Shown in pieces: positions 16,970-28,807 of a DNA stretch of 64,000 bases. This DNA comes from Klenkia terrae (GTDB taxonomy: Bacteria; Actinomycetota; Actinomycetes; Mycobacteriales; Geodermatophilaceae): contig NZ_UEXK01000004.1 of assembly GCF_900491935.1 (NCBI RefSeq), positions 2,536,562-2,600,561 on the forward strand, given 5' to 3'. The translations under genes and the position numbers were made by a program. Positions within the stretch are counted from its first letter, which is position 1. The number at the start of each line of letters is the position of its first letter. The notes below the pieces were generated by a model, which had not been told where the DNA came from, ran no database searches, and was given only the letters and a program-made list of their open reading frames with translations.

Positions 16970-18754
16970 TCACGGGACGGCGTCGCCGTCGAGCTCGTCG
17001 TCGGGGGCGAAGGCCCAGCCGGGCGTGCGCGGGCGGCGGGCGCCCAGCAGCTCCACGACCAGGTCGTCCACCGAGGTGTGCGGGCCGGTGGTCGCCGCGG
17101 CGCCCTCGCCGTCCGGCGTCGAGGTCCGGACCCGGTCGCGGCCCGAGCGCTTGGCGGTGAACAGGTGCAGGTCGGCGTCGTCGAAGAGCTCGCGCCAGGT
17201 GCGCGGCGCGCTCGGGTGCGAGGTCGCGATGCCGATGCTGACGGTGACGTCGCCGTCCAGCTCGAGCTCGCGCCAGTCGCAGGCCACCACGGCGGCGCGC
17301 AGGCGCTCCATGGCGATCACCGCCTGGGCCTCCTGCGCCGCGGGCAGCACCACGAGGAACTCGTCGCCGGCCCAGCGGTAGACCTCGTCGCCGGTGCGGC
17401 AGTGCACCCGCAGCAGGTCGGCGAGCCGGCGCAGGACGGCGTCCCCGTGCAGGTGCGAGTGGCGGTCGTTGACTTCCTTGAACCGGTCGATGTCGACCAC
17501 GGCGAGGGCCACCGGTGCGTCGGCGGTGTCCAGCTCGGCCAGCCGGCGCTCGGCGCTGCGCCGGTTGCCCAGCCCGGTCAGCGGGTCCTCGAGCGCGTGC
17601 CGGCGCATGAGCGCGGTCTGCCGCTCGGCCTCGCGCAGCCGGCTGCGCCGGACGAACATCTCGGCCCACAGCTCGCGGCTGCGGTGGTGCATGCGCACGG
17701 TGTCGGCCCGGTAGGCCTCCAGCCAGTGCAGGGCCTCCGACGCCCGGCCCAGCGCGGCGGTCGACCGGCCCAGCTCGAGCAGGCACTGCCGGTAGCGCCG
17801 CTGGTCGCCGACGCCGGCGAACGCGGTGGCCGCGGCGTGCAGCAGCTCGGCGGCCTCCTCGGCGTGCGGCCCCATCGCGTCGGGCGGTCCGGCGATCCGG
17901 GACAGCAGCCGGGACAGCGCCAGGTCGGCGTAGCCGCGCAGCCACGGACCGCCCTCGGCGGCGATCCGGTCCCGCACCCGGCGCAGGGCCGGCAGGGTGT
18001 CCTCGAGGTCCCCGGCGAGGGTCAGCGCCCAGCCGTGGACGACGGCGAGCAGGTCGGCCTCGGCGTCGGGTGGCTCCCAGTCGCTCTCCGCGCCCAGCTC
18101 GGTGGCGGAGAACGAGCAGCGCAGGGCCACCGCGGCGAGCCGGGCGGCGCGGTCCTCGTCGCCGCGGCGGTGCACGGTCTGGGCCAGCTCGGCGTGCTGC
18201 TGGGCGCACAGCCGCAGCAGCTGCCAGCGGGCGGGGACGTCCTCGAGCGCCGCGGCGACCCGGTGCCCGCGCAGCGCCTGGGCGACCGCGAGCTCCTCGA
18301 GGTCCAGCCGGGTCAGGGCGAGGGAGAGCCAGTGGTGGGCCTGGTGCAGCGCGCGGCTGGGGGTGTCGGCGGGGACCTGGTCGGTGAGCAGGCTGGCGTC
18401 CACGGCCAGGTGCAGCGCGACCTCGAACCGGTTGCCGGTCACCTCGAGGTAGGACAGGTAGGCCAGCAGCAGGGCGCGCTCGGCGTCGGCCGGGCAGTCC
18501 TCGGCGGCGGCGCGGGCGGCGACCACCTGGTGGCCGGCGCCCTCGGTGTCGTGCTCGGCGAGCGCGCGGCGGGCGGTGAAGGCGTGCGACCACGCCTGCC
18601 AGCGGGGGTCCGCGGCGGCCGACAGGTGGTCCTCGACGGCGGTCAGCAGGTCGGTGAAGGAGTGCGCGTCGTCCTGGTCGCTGGCCGTGAGCAGGTCCCA
18701 GCGCAGCCCGGAGAGGGCAGCCTCGTCGACGAGGGGAGGGCTGCCGGTGGTCAC
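16970..18754 (-). CDS. TPR-like sensor with GGDEF domain
   Basis: A 594-residue paralogue of the next gene downstream, sharing its helical N-terminal region and GGDEF domain but ending shortly after it. The cyclase motif is RWAGDEFLVVLPA with an RTGD inhibitory site; AGDEF variants are often active. The segment ALEDPLTGLGNRR marks the domain start, and ERFKEVND-type substrate residues appear as VDIDRFKEVND. It has no membrane segment. GTG 18754 has GGAGGA 5-6 bases upstream. It is divergent from pheA and probably co-transcribed with the GGDEF-LarB gene, which starts about 115 bases after its stop. Confidence 0.87.
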   Translation of the reverse strand: MTTGSPPLVDEAALSGLRWDLLTASDQDDAHSFTDLLTAVEDHLSAAADPRWQAWSHAFTARRALAEHDTEGAGHQVVAARAAAEDCPADAERALLLAYLSYLEVTGNRFEVALHLAVDASLLTDQVPADTPSRALHQAHHWLSLALTRLDLEELAVAQALRGHRVAAALEDVPARWQLLRLCAQQHAELAQTVHRRGDEDRAARLAAVALRCSFSATELGAESDWEPPDAEADLLAVVHGWALTLAGDLEDTLPALRRVRDRIAAEGGPWLRGYADLALSRLLSRIAGPPDAMGPHAEEAAELLHAAATAFAGVGDQRRYRQCLLELGRSTAALGRASEALHWLEAYRADTVRMHHRSRELWAEMFVRRSRLREAERQTALMRRHALEDPLTGLGNRRSAERRLAELDTADAPVALAVVDIDRFKEVNDRHSHLHGDAVLRRLADLLRVHCRTGDEVYRWAGDEFLVVLPAAQEAQAVIAMERLRAAVVACDWRELELDGDVTVSIGIATSHPSAPRTWRELFDDADLHLFTAKRSGRDRVRTSTPDGEGAAATTGPHTSVDDLVVELLGARRPRTPGWAFAPDDELDGDAVP

Positions 18755-18852
18755 GCCGTCCTCCGCTCGCCTGGGGGACGGCGCACGTCGCCGTCCGTTC
18801 GGTGGCGATGCGTCTCCCCCCAGGGCGGACACGTGGTCCGCACTGGCCGCAC

Positions 18853-18858
18853 TACCCT
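18853..18858 (+). promoter_or_regulatory. -10 box (TACCCT) of a leaderless pheA transcript
   Basis: TACCCT fits the actinobacterial TAnnnT box and ends 6 bases before ATG 18865, so transcription would start at or next to the start codon. No ribosome site is seen. Confidence 0.55.
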
Positions 18859-18864
18859 CGTCGA

Positions 18865-19815
18865 ATGCCTGCTCAGCCCGCTGGGTCGATTCCGTCGAGC
18901 ATCGCCTTCCTGGGGCCCGAGGGTACCTTCACCGAAGCGGCACTCCACAGTCTCGGCACCCACTCCGAGGGGGAGACGGTGCCGGCCCCCAGCGTGCCGG
19001 CCGCCCTGGCGATGGCCCGCTCCGGCGAGGTGGACGCGGCGTTCGTGCCGCTGGAGAACTCGGTCGAGGGCTCGGTCAGCCCGACCATCGACGGGCTGGC
19101 CGCCGGGGACCCCCTGGTGATCACCCGCGAGGTGTTCCTCGAGGTGGACTTCGTGCTGGCCACGCGGCCCGGCGTCGGCCGCGGCGACGTGCGCCGGGTG
19201 GCCAGCCACCCACACGCGCTGGCGCAGACCCGGGGCTGGGTCGCGGCCCACCTGCCCGGCGCCGAGGTGGTCCCGGCCGCGTCCACCGCCGACGCCGCCC
19301 GGCTGGTCGCCGAGGGCGCCCACGACGCGGCCATCTGCCCCGAGATCGCCGCCGCGCGCTACGGCCTGGACGTGGTCGGCACCGGCCTGGCCGACACCCC
19401 CGGGGCGGTCACCCGGTTCGTGCAGGTGGAGCGACCGGGCCGGCTCCCCGCCCCGACCGGGGCGGACAAGACGACGCTGACCTGCTTCGTGGCCGACCGC
19501 ACCGGCGTCCTGCTCGACCTGCTGACCGAGTTCGCCTCGCGCGGGATCAGCCTGACCCGGCTGGAGTCCCGGCCCACCCGCGAACGGCTGGGCGTCTACT
19601 CCTTCTCCGTGGACTGCGAGGGCCACGTCTCCGACCGCCGGGTGGGCGACGCACTGGTCGCGCTGCACCGGCTGTGCGACGAGGTCCGCTTCCAGGGCTC
19701 CTACCCGCGGGCCGACGGCCGCGCGGCCGCGCCGGTGCACGAGCGCTTCGCCGACGGGGCGTTCGCCGACGCCCAGGAGTGGGTGGCCAGGCTGCGGGAG
19801 GGGTCGGCGGGCTGA
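18865..19815 (+). CDS. pheA: Prephenate dehydratase
   Basis: Converts prephenate to phenylpyruvate (EC 4.2.1.51) in phenylalanine synthesis. The catalytic domain opens SIAFLGPEGTFTEAAL and carries VPLENSVEGSV and the TRF signature (VTRFVQ). A C-terminal ACT domain (TTLTCFVADRTGVLLDLL to LTRLESRP) provides feedback inhibition by phenylalanine. The length of 316 residues is typical of the monofunctional actinobacterial enzyme. ATG 18865 begins the family-length protein and sits 6 bases after a -10 box. Confidence 0.96.
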   Translation: MPAQPAGSIPSSIAFLGPEGTFTEAALHSLGTHSEGETVPAPSVPAALAMARSGEVDAAFVPLENSVEGSVSPTIDGLAAGDPLVITREVFLEVDFVLATRPGVGRGDVRRVASHPHALAQTRGWVAAHLPGAEVVPAASTADAARLVAEGAHDAAICPEIAAARYGLDVVGTGLADTPGAVTRFVQVERPGRLPAPTGADKTTLTCFVADRTGVLLDLLTEFASRGISLTRLESRPTRERLGVYSFSVDCEGHVSDRRVGDALVALHRLCDEVRFQGSYPRADGRAAAPVHERFADGAFADAQEWVARLREGSAG

Positions 19816-19917
19816 TCCGCCCGGTCTCCCTGCGTCGGCCACAGCTCCCCAGTCTGCTGATGCCGGGAGCGGGCGCAACCCCCCACGACCACATCGCGTG
19901 GCGAGGCGGTCACGGAT

Positions 19918-20241
19918 TCACAGGTAGAGACCGGTCGACTCCTCGATCCGCTCGGCGGCGACCGCGTGCACGTCGCGCTCCCGCAGGATCAGCAGCTCCT
20001 CTCCGTGCACCTCGACCTCGTGCTGATCCTCGGGGGAGAACAGCACCCGGTCGCCGACCTTGACCTGCCGGACGTTGCTGCCCACCCCGCGCGCCTCGCC
20101 CCACACCAGCCGCTTGGCGATCTGCGCGGTGGCCGGGATGAGGATGCCGCCGGTGCTGCGCCGGTCGCCGTCATCCTTGCGCAGGGAGACCAGCAGTCGG
20201 TCGTGCAGCATCTTGATCGGCAACCGGGCGTCGTCGGACAT
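19918..20241 (-). CDS. GroES-like co-chaperonin paralogue
   Basis: A 107-residue Cpn10-fold protein. It has the strand LHDRLLVSL, a mobile loop STGGILIPATAQ, and GVGSNVRQVKVGDRVLFSPE followed by ELLILRERDVHAV. True GroES is encoded next to groEL, and no groEL is adjacent here, so this is probably a second GroES-type protein, a known actinobacterial feature. Partner and function are unknown. It lies 28 bases downstream of a metallopeptidase gene on the same strand. Confidence 0.82.
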   Translation of the reverse strand: MSDDARLPIKMLHDRLLVSLRKDDGDRRSTGGILIPATAQIAKRLVWGEARGVGSNVRQVKVGDRVLFSPEDQHEVEVHGEELLILRERDVHAVAAERIEESTGLYL

Positions 20242-20269
20242 GAGAGCAATGGTGACGTGCTGGAGGTCC

Positions 20270-22899
<2,630 letters not shown>

Positions 22900-22990
22900 T
22901 TATCGAACCGTGACATCCAGATCTTGACGTGGCCCCGAACTCCTCGTGATCCCGCGGACGACGCGGACGACCGACACAGGGAGAAACACC

Positions 22991-23698
22991 GTGAACCTCA
23001 ACAAGACCACCGCCAAGCGCACCGCCGTCGCTGCCATCGCCATGAGCGCCGCGCTCGGCCTGGCCGCCTGCAGCTCCGGCTCGGACACCTCGGCCACCGA
23101 CACCAGCACCTCGGCCGCCGCGGCGACCTCGTCGACCGTGAGCAACCCGGCCCCCATCGCCACGATCCCCGCGATCTCCGGCGGCGACACCGCCGTGGCC
23201 CTGGACTCCGGCTTCCTCGACGCGCTGACCAGCCTGAACATCACCCCGGGCGTCATCGGCACCGCGACGCTGGACGGCGCGACGCTGGACTTCCCGATCA
23301 CCGGCGGCACCGCCACCGTCTACGACAAGGACTCCGGCTACCGCCCGTTCGTCCAGGGCGCGATCTTCCACCAGGGGTCGGGCATCTCGCTGACCGCCGG
23401 TGAGAACGTCATCTCGCTGGAGAACTTCGTCGTCGTCCCGAGCAAGCCGGCCATCCTGTTCGCCGACGTCTCGGTCAACGGCACGCTCGCCGCTGCCTCG
23501 TTCCCGCTGTTCAACCTGAACGGCACCACGCTGGAGCCCATCACCGTGGACAGCTCGGGCAACGCGATCCTGACCGGCACCAAGGTCGAGGTCTCCCCGG
23601 CCGCCGCCGAGTTCCTCAACACCACCCTGGGTGCCCCCGGCGCCGTCCCGGACAACTTCCTGGTCGGTGTCGCCACGCTGACGATCCCCACTGCGTGA
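22991..23698 (+). CDS. Secreted lipoprotein of unknown function
   Basis: A 235-residue exported protein. A Lys/Arg-rich start and hydrophobic stretch end in the lipobox LGLAAC, so Cys31 should be lipidated and the protein anchored outside the membrane. A Ser/Thr/Ala-rich spacer (about 32-60) is followed by a beta-rich domain ([30 protein letters not shown]). This arrangement recalls HtaA-like haem-binding or similar surface domains, but I cannot assign one. GTG 22991 is preceded by AGGGAGAA. A strong hairpin follows the gene. Confidence 0.8.
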   Translation: MNLNKTTAKRTAVAAIAMSAALGLAACSSGSDTSATDTSTSAAAATSSTVSNPAPIATIPAISGGDTAVALDSGFLDALTSLNITPGVIGTATLDGATLDFPITGGTATVYDKDSGYRPFVQGAIFHQGSGISLTAGENVISLENFVVVPSKPAILFADVSVNGTLAAASFPLFNLNGTTLEPITVDSSGNAILTGTKVEVSPAAAEFLNTTLGAPGAVPDNFLVGVATLTIPTA

Positions 23699-23718
23699 TC
23701 TAGCACCCCGCTCCACCA

Positions 23719-23754
23719 GGACGCCCCCCACCCGCTCGCGGGTGGGGGGCGTCC
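23719..23754 (+). terminator. Strong GC hairpin after the lipoprotein gene
   Basis: Perfect 17-base arms (23719-23735 and 23738-23754) around TC form a very stable stem 20 bases after the stop. There is no U tract, as is usual for actinobacterial terminators. The serS promoter follows directly. Confidence 0.8.
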
Positions 23755-23780
23755 TCGCGTCCGGGGCCGACCCCGGCACC

Positions 23781-23786
23781 TACCAT
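23781..23786 (+). promoter_or_regulatory. -10 box (TACCAT) of a leaderless serS transcript
   Basis: TACCAT fits TAnnnT and ends 6 bases before GTG 23793, so the mRNA would begin at the start codon. Confidence 0.55.
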
Positions 23787-23792
23787 CAGCGG

Positions 23793-25079
23793 GTGATCGA
23801 CCTGCGCCTCCTCCGCGATGACCCCGACCTCGTCCGCGCCAGCCAGCGCGCCCGGGGGGACGACGAGTCCCTGGTCGACGCCCTGCTCGCGGCCGACACC
23901 GAGCGGCGGGCGGCCGTGCACCGGGCCGACGACCTGCGCGCCGAGCAGAAGGCCGCCTCGCAGTCGGTGAAGAAGGCCACCCCCGAGGAGCGGCCCGCCA
24001 TCCTCGAGCGGGCCAAGGCCCTCGCCGCCGAGGTCAAGGCGGCCGAGGAGGCCACCCGCACCGCCGACGAGGCGCTGCGCACCGCGCACCTGGCGATCGC
24101 CAACGTCGTGGCCCCCGAGGTCCCGCCCGGCGGCGAGGACGACGCGGTCACCCTGCGCACAGTGGGCGAGGTGCCCACCTACGACTTCGAGGTCCGCGAC
24201 CACCTGGACATCGGCACCGCGCTGGGCGCCATCGACATGGAGCGCGGCGCCAAGGTGTCCGGCTCGCGGTTCTACTTCCTGACCGGTCCCGGCGCCCTGC
24301 TGGAGTTCGCGCTGGCCCAGCTGGCCATCACCCGCGCCGTCGCCGCCGGGTTCACCCCCGTCGTCGCCCCCGCCCTCGTCGGCCCGAAGGCCATGGAGGG
24401 CACCGGCTTCCTCGGCGAGCACGACGAGGAGGTCTACCGGATCGAGCGCGACGACCTGTACCTCGTGGGGACGTCGGAGGTCGCGCTGGCCGGCATGCAC
24501 GCCGACGAGGTGCTCGACCTGTCGGCCGGGCCCAAGCGCTACGCCGGCTGGAGCTCCTGCTTCCGCCGCGAGGCCGGGTCCTACGGCAAGGACACCAAGG
24601 GCATCATCCGCGTGCACTGGTTCGACAAGGTCGAGATGTTCAGCTTCTGCGCCCCCGAGGACGCCGAGGCCGAGCACCTGCGCCTGCTGCAGTGGGAGGA
24701 GGAGTTCCTCCAGGCCCTCGAGCTGCCCTACCGGGTCGTCGACATCGCCGCCGGCGACCTGGGCACCAGCGCCGCCCGCAAGTTCGACATCGAGGCCTGG
24801 TTCCCCACCCAGGGCACCTACCGCGAGCTGACCTCGACGTCGGACTGCACCACGTTCCAGGCCCGCCGGCTGTCGATCCGCTCCCGGGACGCCGACGGCA
24901 AGCCGCAGACGGTGGCCACCCTCAACGGCACGCTGTGCGCGATCGCCCGCACCATCGCCTGCCTGCTCGAGGTGCACCAGCGCGCCGACGGGTCGGTGCA
25001 CGTGCCGGTCGCGCTGCGCCCCTGGCTGGGCGGGCACGCCGTGCTGAGCCCGGGCATGTCGCTCGTGCCGAGCGCGTGA
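23793..25079 (+). CDS. serS: Seryl-tRNA synthetase
   Basis: Charges tRNA-Ser with serine (EC 6.1.1.11). The 428-residue class II enzyme begins with the long antiparallel coiled-coil arm (about 25-100, rich in Ala, Glu and Lys) that grips the long variable arm of tRNA-Ser. It continues with class II motif 2 ([26 protein letters not shown], read in two parts) and motif 3 ([16 protein letters not shown]). GTG 23793 begins [15 protein letters not shown], the family start. Two HAD-family genes follow with four-base overlaps. Confidence 0.97.
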   Translation: MIDLRLLRDDPDLVRASQRARGDDESLVDALLAADTERRAAVHRADDLRAEQKAASQSVKKATPEERPAILERAKALAAEVKAAEEATRTADEALRTAHLAIANVVAPEVPPGGEDDAVTLRTVGEVPTYDFEVRDHLDIGTALGAIDMERGAKVSGSRFYFLTGPGALLEFALAQLAITRAVAAGFTPVVAPALVGPKAMEGTGFLGEHDEEVYRIERDDLYLVGTSEVALAGMHADEVLDLSAGPKRYAGWSSCFRREAGSYGKDTKGIIRVHWFDKVEMFSFCAPEDAEAEHLRLLQWEEEFLQALELPYRVVDIAAGDLGTSAARKFDIEAWFPTQGTYRELTSTSDCTTFQARRLSIRSRDADGKPQTVATLNGTLCAIARTIACLLEVHQRADGSVHVPVALRPWLGGHAVLSPGMSLVPSA

Positions 25080-25993
25080 CCGCCCACATCCCCGCTCGTG
25101 CCGCGAACACGCTGCCCAAGCACAGCGGCGGCGAGGGGAGCGACGTCGTCCTCGAGCTCGGCGACCTGGGACCGTGGCGGCCGCAGCTGGTCGCCACCGA
25201 CCTCGACGGCACCCTGCTGACCAGCCAGGGCACGGTCTCCGACCGCACCCGCGCGGCCATGGACGCCAGCTGGGCCGCCGGCGTCCCCGTCGTCGGCGTC
25301 ACCGGCCGCGGCCCGCGGCTGCTGGACAGCGTGCGGACGACGCTGGGCGGCCGCGGGGTCGCCGTGCTGGCCCAGGGCGGCTTCGTCGTCGACCTGGACG
25401 CCGACGAGGTGCTCCGCGCGGTCGGCCTGCCCCGCGACGAGGCGCACGCCGTGGTCGCCGCGATCGAGGCGGTCACCGGCCCGTTGATCATCGCCGTGGA
25501 GGACGCCGCCACCCAGTCGGAGGCGCTGACCCCGCTGCGGGTGCAGCACGGCTTCGACTGGCCCTACCCCGAGCCCGCCGACCTGCTGCCGCGCGAGCAG
25601 GTGCTGCCCGACGGGCCGGTGCTCAAGGTGTTCCTGCGCTCGGAGACCCTGGGCCAGGACGAGCTGCTCGCCCTGGCGCTGTCGGTCACCGACTCCTCGG
25701 CCGCCGAGGTCACCCACGCCGGCCTGGGCTTCATCGAGGTGCTGCCGCCCGGGATCACCAAGGCCACCGGGCTGGCCGTGGCGCTGGAGCGGTTCGGCGT
25801 CCCGATGTCCGAGGTCCTGGTGTTCGGCGACATGCCCAACGACCTGCCGATGATCCACGCGGTGAACGCCGCCGGCGGCCGCTCGGTGGCCGTCGCCAAC
25901 GCCCACCCCGCGGTGCTCGCCGCCGCCACCGGCCGCACCGGCGGCCACGACGCCGACGGCGTCGCCCGCTACCTGGAGGCCCTGCAGCCGTGA
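25076..25993 (+). CDS. HAD-superfamily (Cof-type) phosphatase
   Basis: A 305-residue HAD hydrolase of the C2-capped Cof class, which dephosphorylates sugar phosphates or nucleotides in the cytosol. Motif I is [13 protein letters not shown], motif II VTGRG, and motifs III/IV appear as KATGLAVAL and [14 protein letters not shown] 25076 overlaps the serS stop as GTGA; this leaves about 38 residues before motif I that are unlike the family, but no other start lies closer. It forms an operon with serS and the next HAD gene. Confidence 0.87.
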   Translation: MTAHIPARAANTLPKHSGGEGSDVVLELGDLGPWRPQLVATDLDGTLLTSQGTVSDRTRAAMDASWAAGVPVVGVTGRGPRLLDSVRTTLGGRGVAVLAQGGFVVDLDADEVLRAVGLPRDEAHAVVAAIEAVTGPLIIAVEDAATQSEALTPLRVQHGFDWPYPEPADLLPREQVLPDGPVLKVFLRSETLGQDELLALALSVTDSSAAEVTHAGLGFIEVLPPGITKATGLAVALERFGVPMSEVLVFGDMPNDLPMIHAVNAAGGRSVAVANAHPAVLAAATGRTGGHDADGVARYLEALQP

Positions 25994-26796
25994 GCTGGAC
26001 CCCGAAGCTGATCGCCAGCGACATGGACGGCACGCTGCTGCGCAGCGACGAGACCGTCGCACCGGCCACGCTGGAGCAGATCCACGCCTGGGGCGACGAC
26101 GGCGTGCCGTTCGTCCTGGCCACCGGCCGGCCGCCGCGCTGGATGCTGGCCATCCGCGAGGTGCTGGGCACCGGCCGGGCGGTCTGCTGCAACGGCGCCG
26201 TCCAGCTCGACCTCGGCCGGTTCGAGGTGCTGCACGAGCACCCGATGCAGGTCGACGTGCTGCGGCACGTCACCGCGGGGCTGCGCAGCGAGCAGCCGGG
26301 CACCTGGTTCGCCGTCGAGTACGGCCTGGAGTTCCGGCACGAGCCGGTCTACCAGCCGCGGTGGGACCTCGACGCCCCCGGCGTGGCGGTGGCGACGCTG
26401 GAGGAGATGGTGTCCGCGCCGGTGGCCAAGCTGCTGGCCCGGCACGAGGACCTGCCGCGCGAGGAGTTCCTGGAGCTGGTGTCGGCGACCGTGGGCGACC
26501 TCGCGACGGTGACCAACTCGTCGTCGGACGCGATGGCCGAGATCTCGGCGAAGGGCGTCAGCAAGGCGACCGGGCTGGCCGACGTGTGCACCGACCTGGG
26601 GCTGGGTCCCGCCGACGTCGTGTTCTTCGGCGACATGCCCAACGACATCGAGGCGTTCCACTGGGTCCGCGAGGGCGGGGGCCGAGCGGTGGCGATGGGC
26701 AACGCGCACCCCGACGTCCTGGCCGCGGCCACCGACGTCACCGCCACCAACGACGCCGACGGCGTCGCCCAGTACTTGGCGGGGCTCCGCTCGTAG
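25990..26796 (+). CDS. HAD-superfamily (Cof-type) phosphatase
   Basis: A 268-residue paralogue of the preceding protein, without its N-terminal extension. It shows motif I ASDMDGTLLRSDE, motif II LATGRP, the Lys motif GVSKATGLADV and FGDMPNDIEAF. The substrate is unknown. GTG 25990 overlaps the upstream stop by four bases, so the two HAD proteins and SerRS should be made from one message. Confidence 0.87.
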   Translation: MSWTPKLIASDMDGTLLRSDETVAPATLEQIHAWGDDGVPFVLATGRPPRWMLAIREVLGTGRAVCCNGAVQLDLGRFEVLHEHPMQVDVLRHVTAGLRSEQPGTWFAVEYGLEFRHEPVYQPRWDLDAPGVAVATLEEMVSAPVAKLLARHEDLPREEFLELVSATVGDLATVTNSSSDAMAEISAKGVSKATGLADVCTDLGLGPADVVFFGDMPNDIEAFHWVREGGGRAVAMGNAHPDVLAAATDVTATNDADGVAQYLAGLRS

Positions 26797-26834
26797 GCGG
26801 GCGGCGGCCGGCGCCACGTGCCCATGATGGGCCG

Positions 26835-27785
26835 GTGGTCGCACCCGAGGTGTCCGAGACCGGCTCCGCCGTGCTGTCCGTGGGTGCAGCGGCGGCCAGG
26901 CTCGGGGTCGCCCCGGAGACGTTGCGCAGCTGGGGTCGGCGCTACGGGCTGACCCCCAGCGGCCGGACCGGTGGCGGGCACCGGCGCTACGACCCGGCGG
27001 ACCTGGACCGCCTGCTGCGGATGCAGCGGCTGGTCGCCGAGGGGTGCGGTGCCGCCGAGGCCGCCCGCCGGGTCCTCGCCGGTGTCGACGACGCCGCCGG
27101 GCCGAGCTCGCCGGTGCGGCCACGGCGCAGGTCCGGGGCCGGCGGCACGGTGCTGGCGCTCCCGCACGCCCCGCCCGCGGCGCGCGGACTCGCCCGGGCG
27201 GCGGCCCGGTTGGACGCCGCGGGGGTGCACGAGATCCTCGGTGACCTGCTGGTCGCCCACGGCACGGTCGCCACCTGGGACGACGTGCTGCGCCCGGTGC
27301 TCGTCGCGGCCGGGCTGCGGTGGGAGCAGACCGGGGCCGGCATCGACGTGGAGCACCTGCTCAGCGAGGCCGTCGTGGAGTCGCTGCGGGCGCACCGCGC
27401 CTGCCAGCCCCGACCGCACCCCGGCCGCGGGATCCTGCTGACCTCGCCGCCGGGTGACTGGCACGTGCTCCCGCTGCACGTGCTGGCGGCCGCGCTGGCC
27501 GAGCTGCGGGTGCCGACCCAGGTGATGGGCCAGCTCCCGGCCACCGCGCTGGTCTCCGCCGTCCGCCGCACCGGGGTCTCCGGGGTCTTCGTGTGGAGCC
27601 AGCGGGCGCGCGGGGAGGACGAGGTGGCACCCCGCTTCCCGGTCGACGCGCTGCCCCGCACCCGGGGTGTCCGGGTGCTGGTGGCCGGCGGACCGGGCTG
27701 GTCCGGCCGTGCCCCGGACCCGCAGGTGGTGCTGTCGGCCGACCTGGCGCACGCCGTCCGGCTGCTGGCCGCCGCACCGCGCTGA
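26835..27785 (+). CDS. CarH/LitR-like B12-dependent light-responsive MerR regulator
   Basis: A 316-residue transcription regulator. Residues about 14-85 are a MerR-type winged helix (GVAPETLRSWGRRYGL, GGGHRRYDPADLDRLL). A helical and a Rossmann-like cobalamin-binding domain follow. The W-x9-EH signature that caps adenosylcobalamin in CarH is intact as Trp163 and Glu173-His174, and the lower-ligand motif is Asp208-Trp209-His210 (DxHxxG with Pro in place of Gly). CarH tetramers repress in the dark and fall apart in light. The next two genes encode rhodopsin and the retinal-forming enzyme, so they are the likely targets. GTG 26835 is preferred; GTG 26850 is possible. Confidence 0.88.
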   Translation: MVAPEVSETGSAVLSVGAAAARLGVAPETLRSWGRRYGLTPSGRTGGGHRRYDPADLDRLLRMQRLVAEGCGAAEAARRVLAGVDDAAGPSSPVRPRRRSGAGGTVLALPHAPPAARGLARAAARLDAAGVHEILGDLLVAHGTVATWDDVLRPVLVAAGLRWEQTGAGIDVEHLLSEAVVESLRAHRACQPRPHPGRGILLTSPPGDWHVLPLHVLAAALAELRVPTQVMGQLPATALVSAVRRTGVSGVFVWSQRARGEDEVAPRFPVDALPRTRGVRVLVAGGPGWSGRAPDPQVVLSADLAHAVRLLAAAPR

Positions 27786-27854
27786 CCGACCAAACCTGTG
27801 CAACTGGACCCGCCGTCGTCATCGGCGTAAACCCCGCTTACCGGAAACGGTCGG

Positions 27855-27872
27855 CCCCGCCACGAGGCGGGG
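27855..27872 (+). promoter_or_regulatory. 5' leader hairpin of the rhodopsin gene
   Basis: CCCCGCC and GGCGGGG arms pair perfectly around ACGA, 29 bases before ATG 27902. A possible promoter, TGGACC and TAAACC separated by 17 bases, ends near 27837. The hairpin could protect the message or attenuate it; no palindromic CarH operator is obvious. Confidence 0.45.
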
Positions 27873-27901
27873 TCGGGTCTCCCACCCCGTGAGGCACCTC
27901 G

Positions 27902-28804
27902 ATGGTCCAGGCAGCCGCCGTCAACATCCCTTCTCTGTCCGCCGGCAACTTCGCCACGGTCTACAACCTGTTCTCCCTCGCCATCGCCTGTCTGCTGTTC
28001 ACCTCGCTGTACCTCGTGGTGAGCCAGCGGCAGGTGGCGAAGCAGTACCGCAACGCCGTCATCGTCTCCGCGACGGTGTGCGCGATCGCGGCCTACCACT
28101 ACTTCCGGATCTTCAACAACTTCGAGGACAGCTACCCGCCCGGGCAGACCATCGACTCGGCCCACCAGCTCTCGAACATCGAGTTCAACGAGGGCTACCG
28201 CTACGTCGACTGGTTCCTCACCGTCCCGCTGCTCCTGCTGGAGACCGTCGCGGTGCTCGCGCTGGGCCGGGCGGCGTCCAAGAAGCTTTTGTTCAAGCTG
28301 ATCCCGGCCTCGGCCCTGATGATCGCCCTCGGCTACCCGGGCGAGATCACCAACGAGGTCGTACCGCGGCTGGTCTGGGGGACGTTGTCGACCATCCCGT
28401 TCCTCTACCTGCTGTACGTGCTCTTCGTGGAGCTGTCCAAGTCCCTGGACCGCCAGCCCGAGGAGGTCAAGCACACGATCAAGATGCTGCGCATCGCCCT
28501 CGTCGGGCTGTGGGGCGTCTACCCGATCGCCTACCTCTTCCCGATCCTGGGCGGGGACTTCTTCGGCGGTGAGGGCGGGTTCGTGCTCAAGCAGGCCGGC
28601 TACTCGATCGCCGACATCCTCGCGAAGGCCGCCTACGGGCTGGCGATCTACAAGGTCGCCCGGGTGAAGAGCCGCCTGGAGGACCCGGAGTACGACGACC
28701 ACCCGGACACCGTCCATGACGACGACGACGACGGCCCGGTCCGCGACCGGCTGGTCGGTGCGAACGGCACCGGCCGGGTGAACCGGACCGCGCGGACGAG
28801 CTGA
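27902..28804 (+). CDS. Xanthorhodopsin/actinorhodopsin-like proton-pumping rhodopsin
   Basis: A seven-helix retinal protein of 300 residues that should export protons in light. Helix C carries Arg100, proton acceptor Asp103, Thr107 and donor Glu114 (RYVDWFLTVP...E), the DTE motif of proton pumps. His66 (AAYHYF) matches the His that pairs with the acceptor in proteorhodopsin. Retinal binds Lys242, with counterion Asp238 (SIADILAK). Leu111 at the tuning position predicts green absorption. Helix E has Gly160 (VWGTLSTIP), compatible with a carotenoid antenna as in xanthorhodopsin. The C-terminus is acidic (DDHPDTVHDDDDDG). GAGG lies 8 bases before ATG 27902. The blh gene follows 3 bases after the stop. 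Confidence 0.95.
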   Translation: MVQAAAVNIPSLSAGNFATVYNLFSLAIACLLFTSLYLVVSQRQVAKQYRNAVIVSATVCAIAAYHYFRIFNNFEDSYPPGQTIDSAHQLSNIEFNEGYRYVDWFLTVPLLLLETVAVLALGRAASKKLLFKLIPASALMIALGYPGEITNEVVPRLVWGTLSTIPFLYLLYVLFVELSKSLDRQPEEVKHTIKMLRIALVGLWGVYPIAYLFPILGGDFFGGEGGFVLKQAGYSIADILAKAAYGLAIYKVARVKSRLEDPEYDDHPDTVHDDDDDGPVRDRLVGANGTGRVNRTARTS

Positions 28805-28807
28805 CCC

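Noticed and set aside
16292-19120. Long plus-strand open frame of 942 residues opposite the GGDEF genes
   Set aside because: It has Ser/Ala/Arg and Gly/Val-rich filler typical of antisense frames; the minus-strand genes show clear domains.
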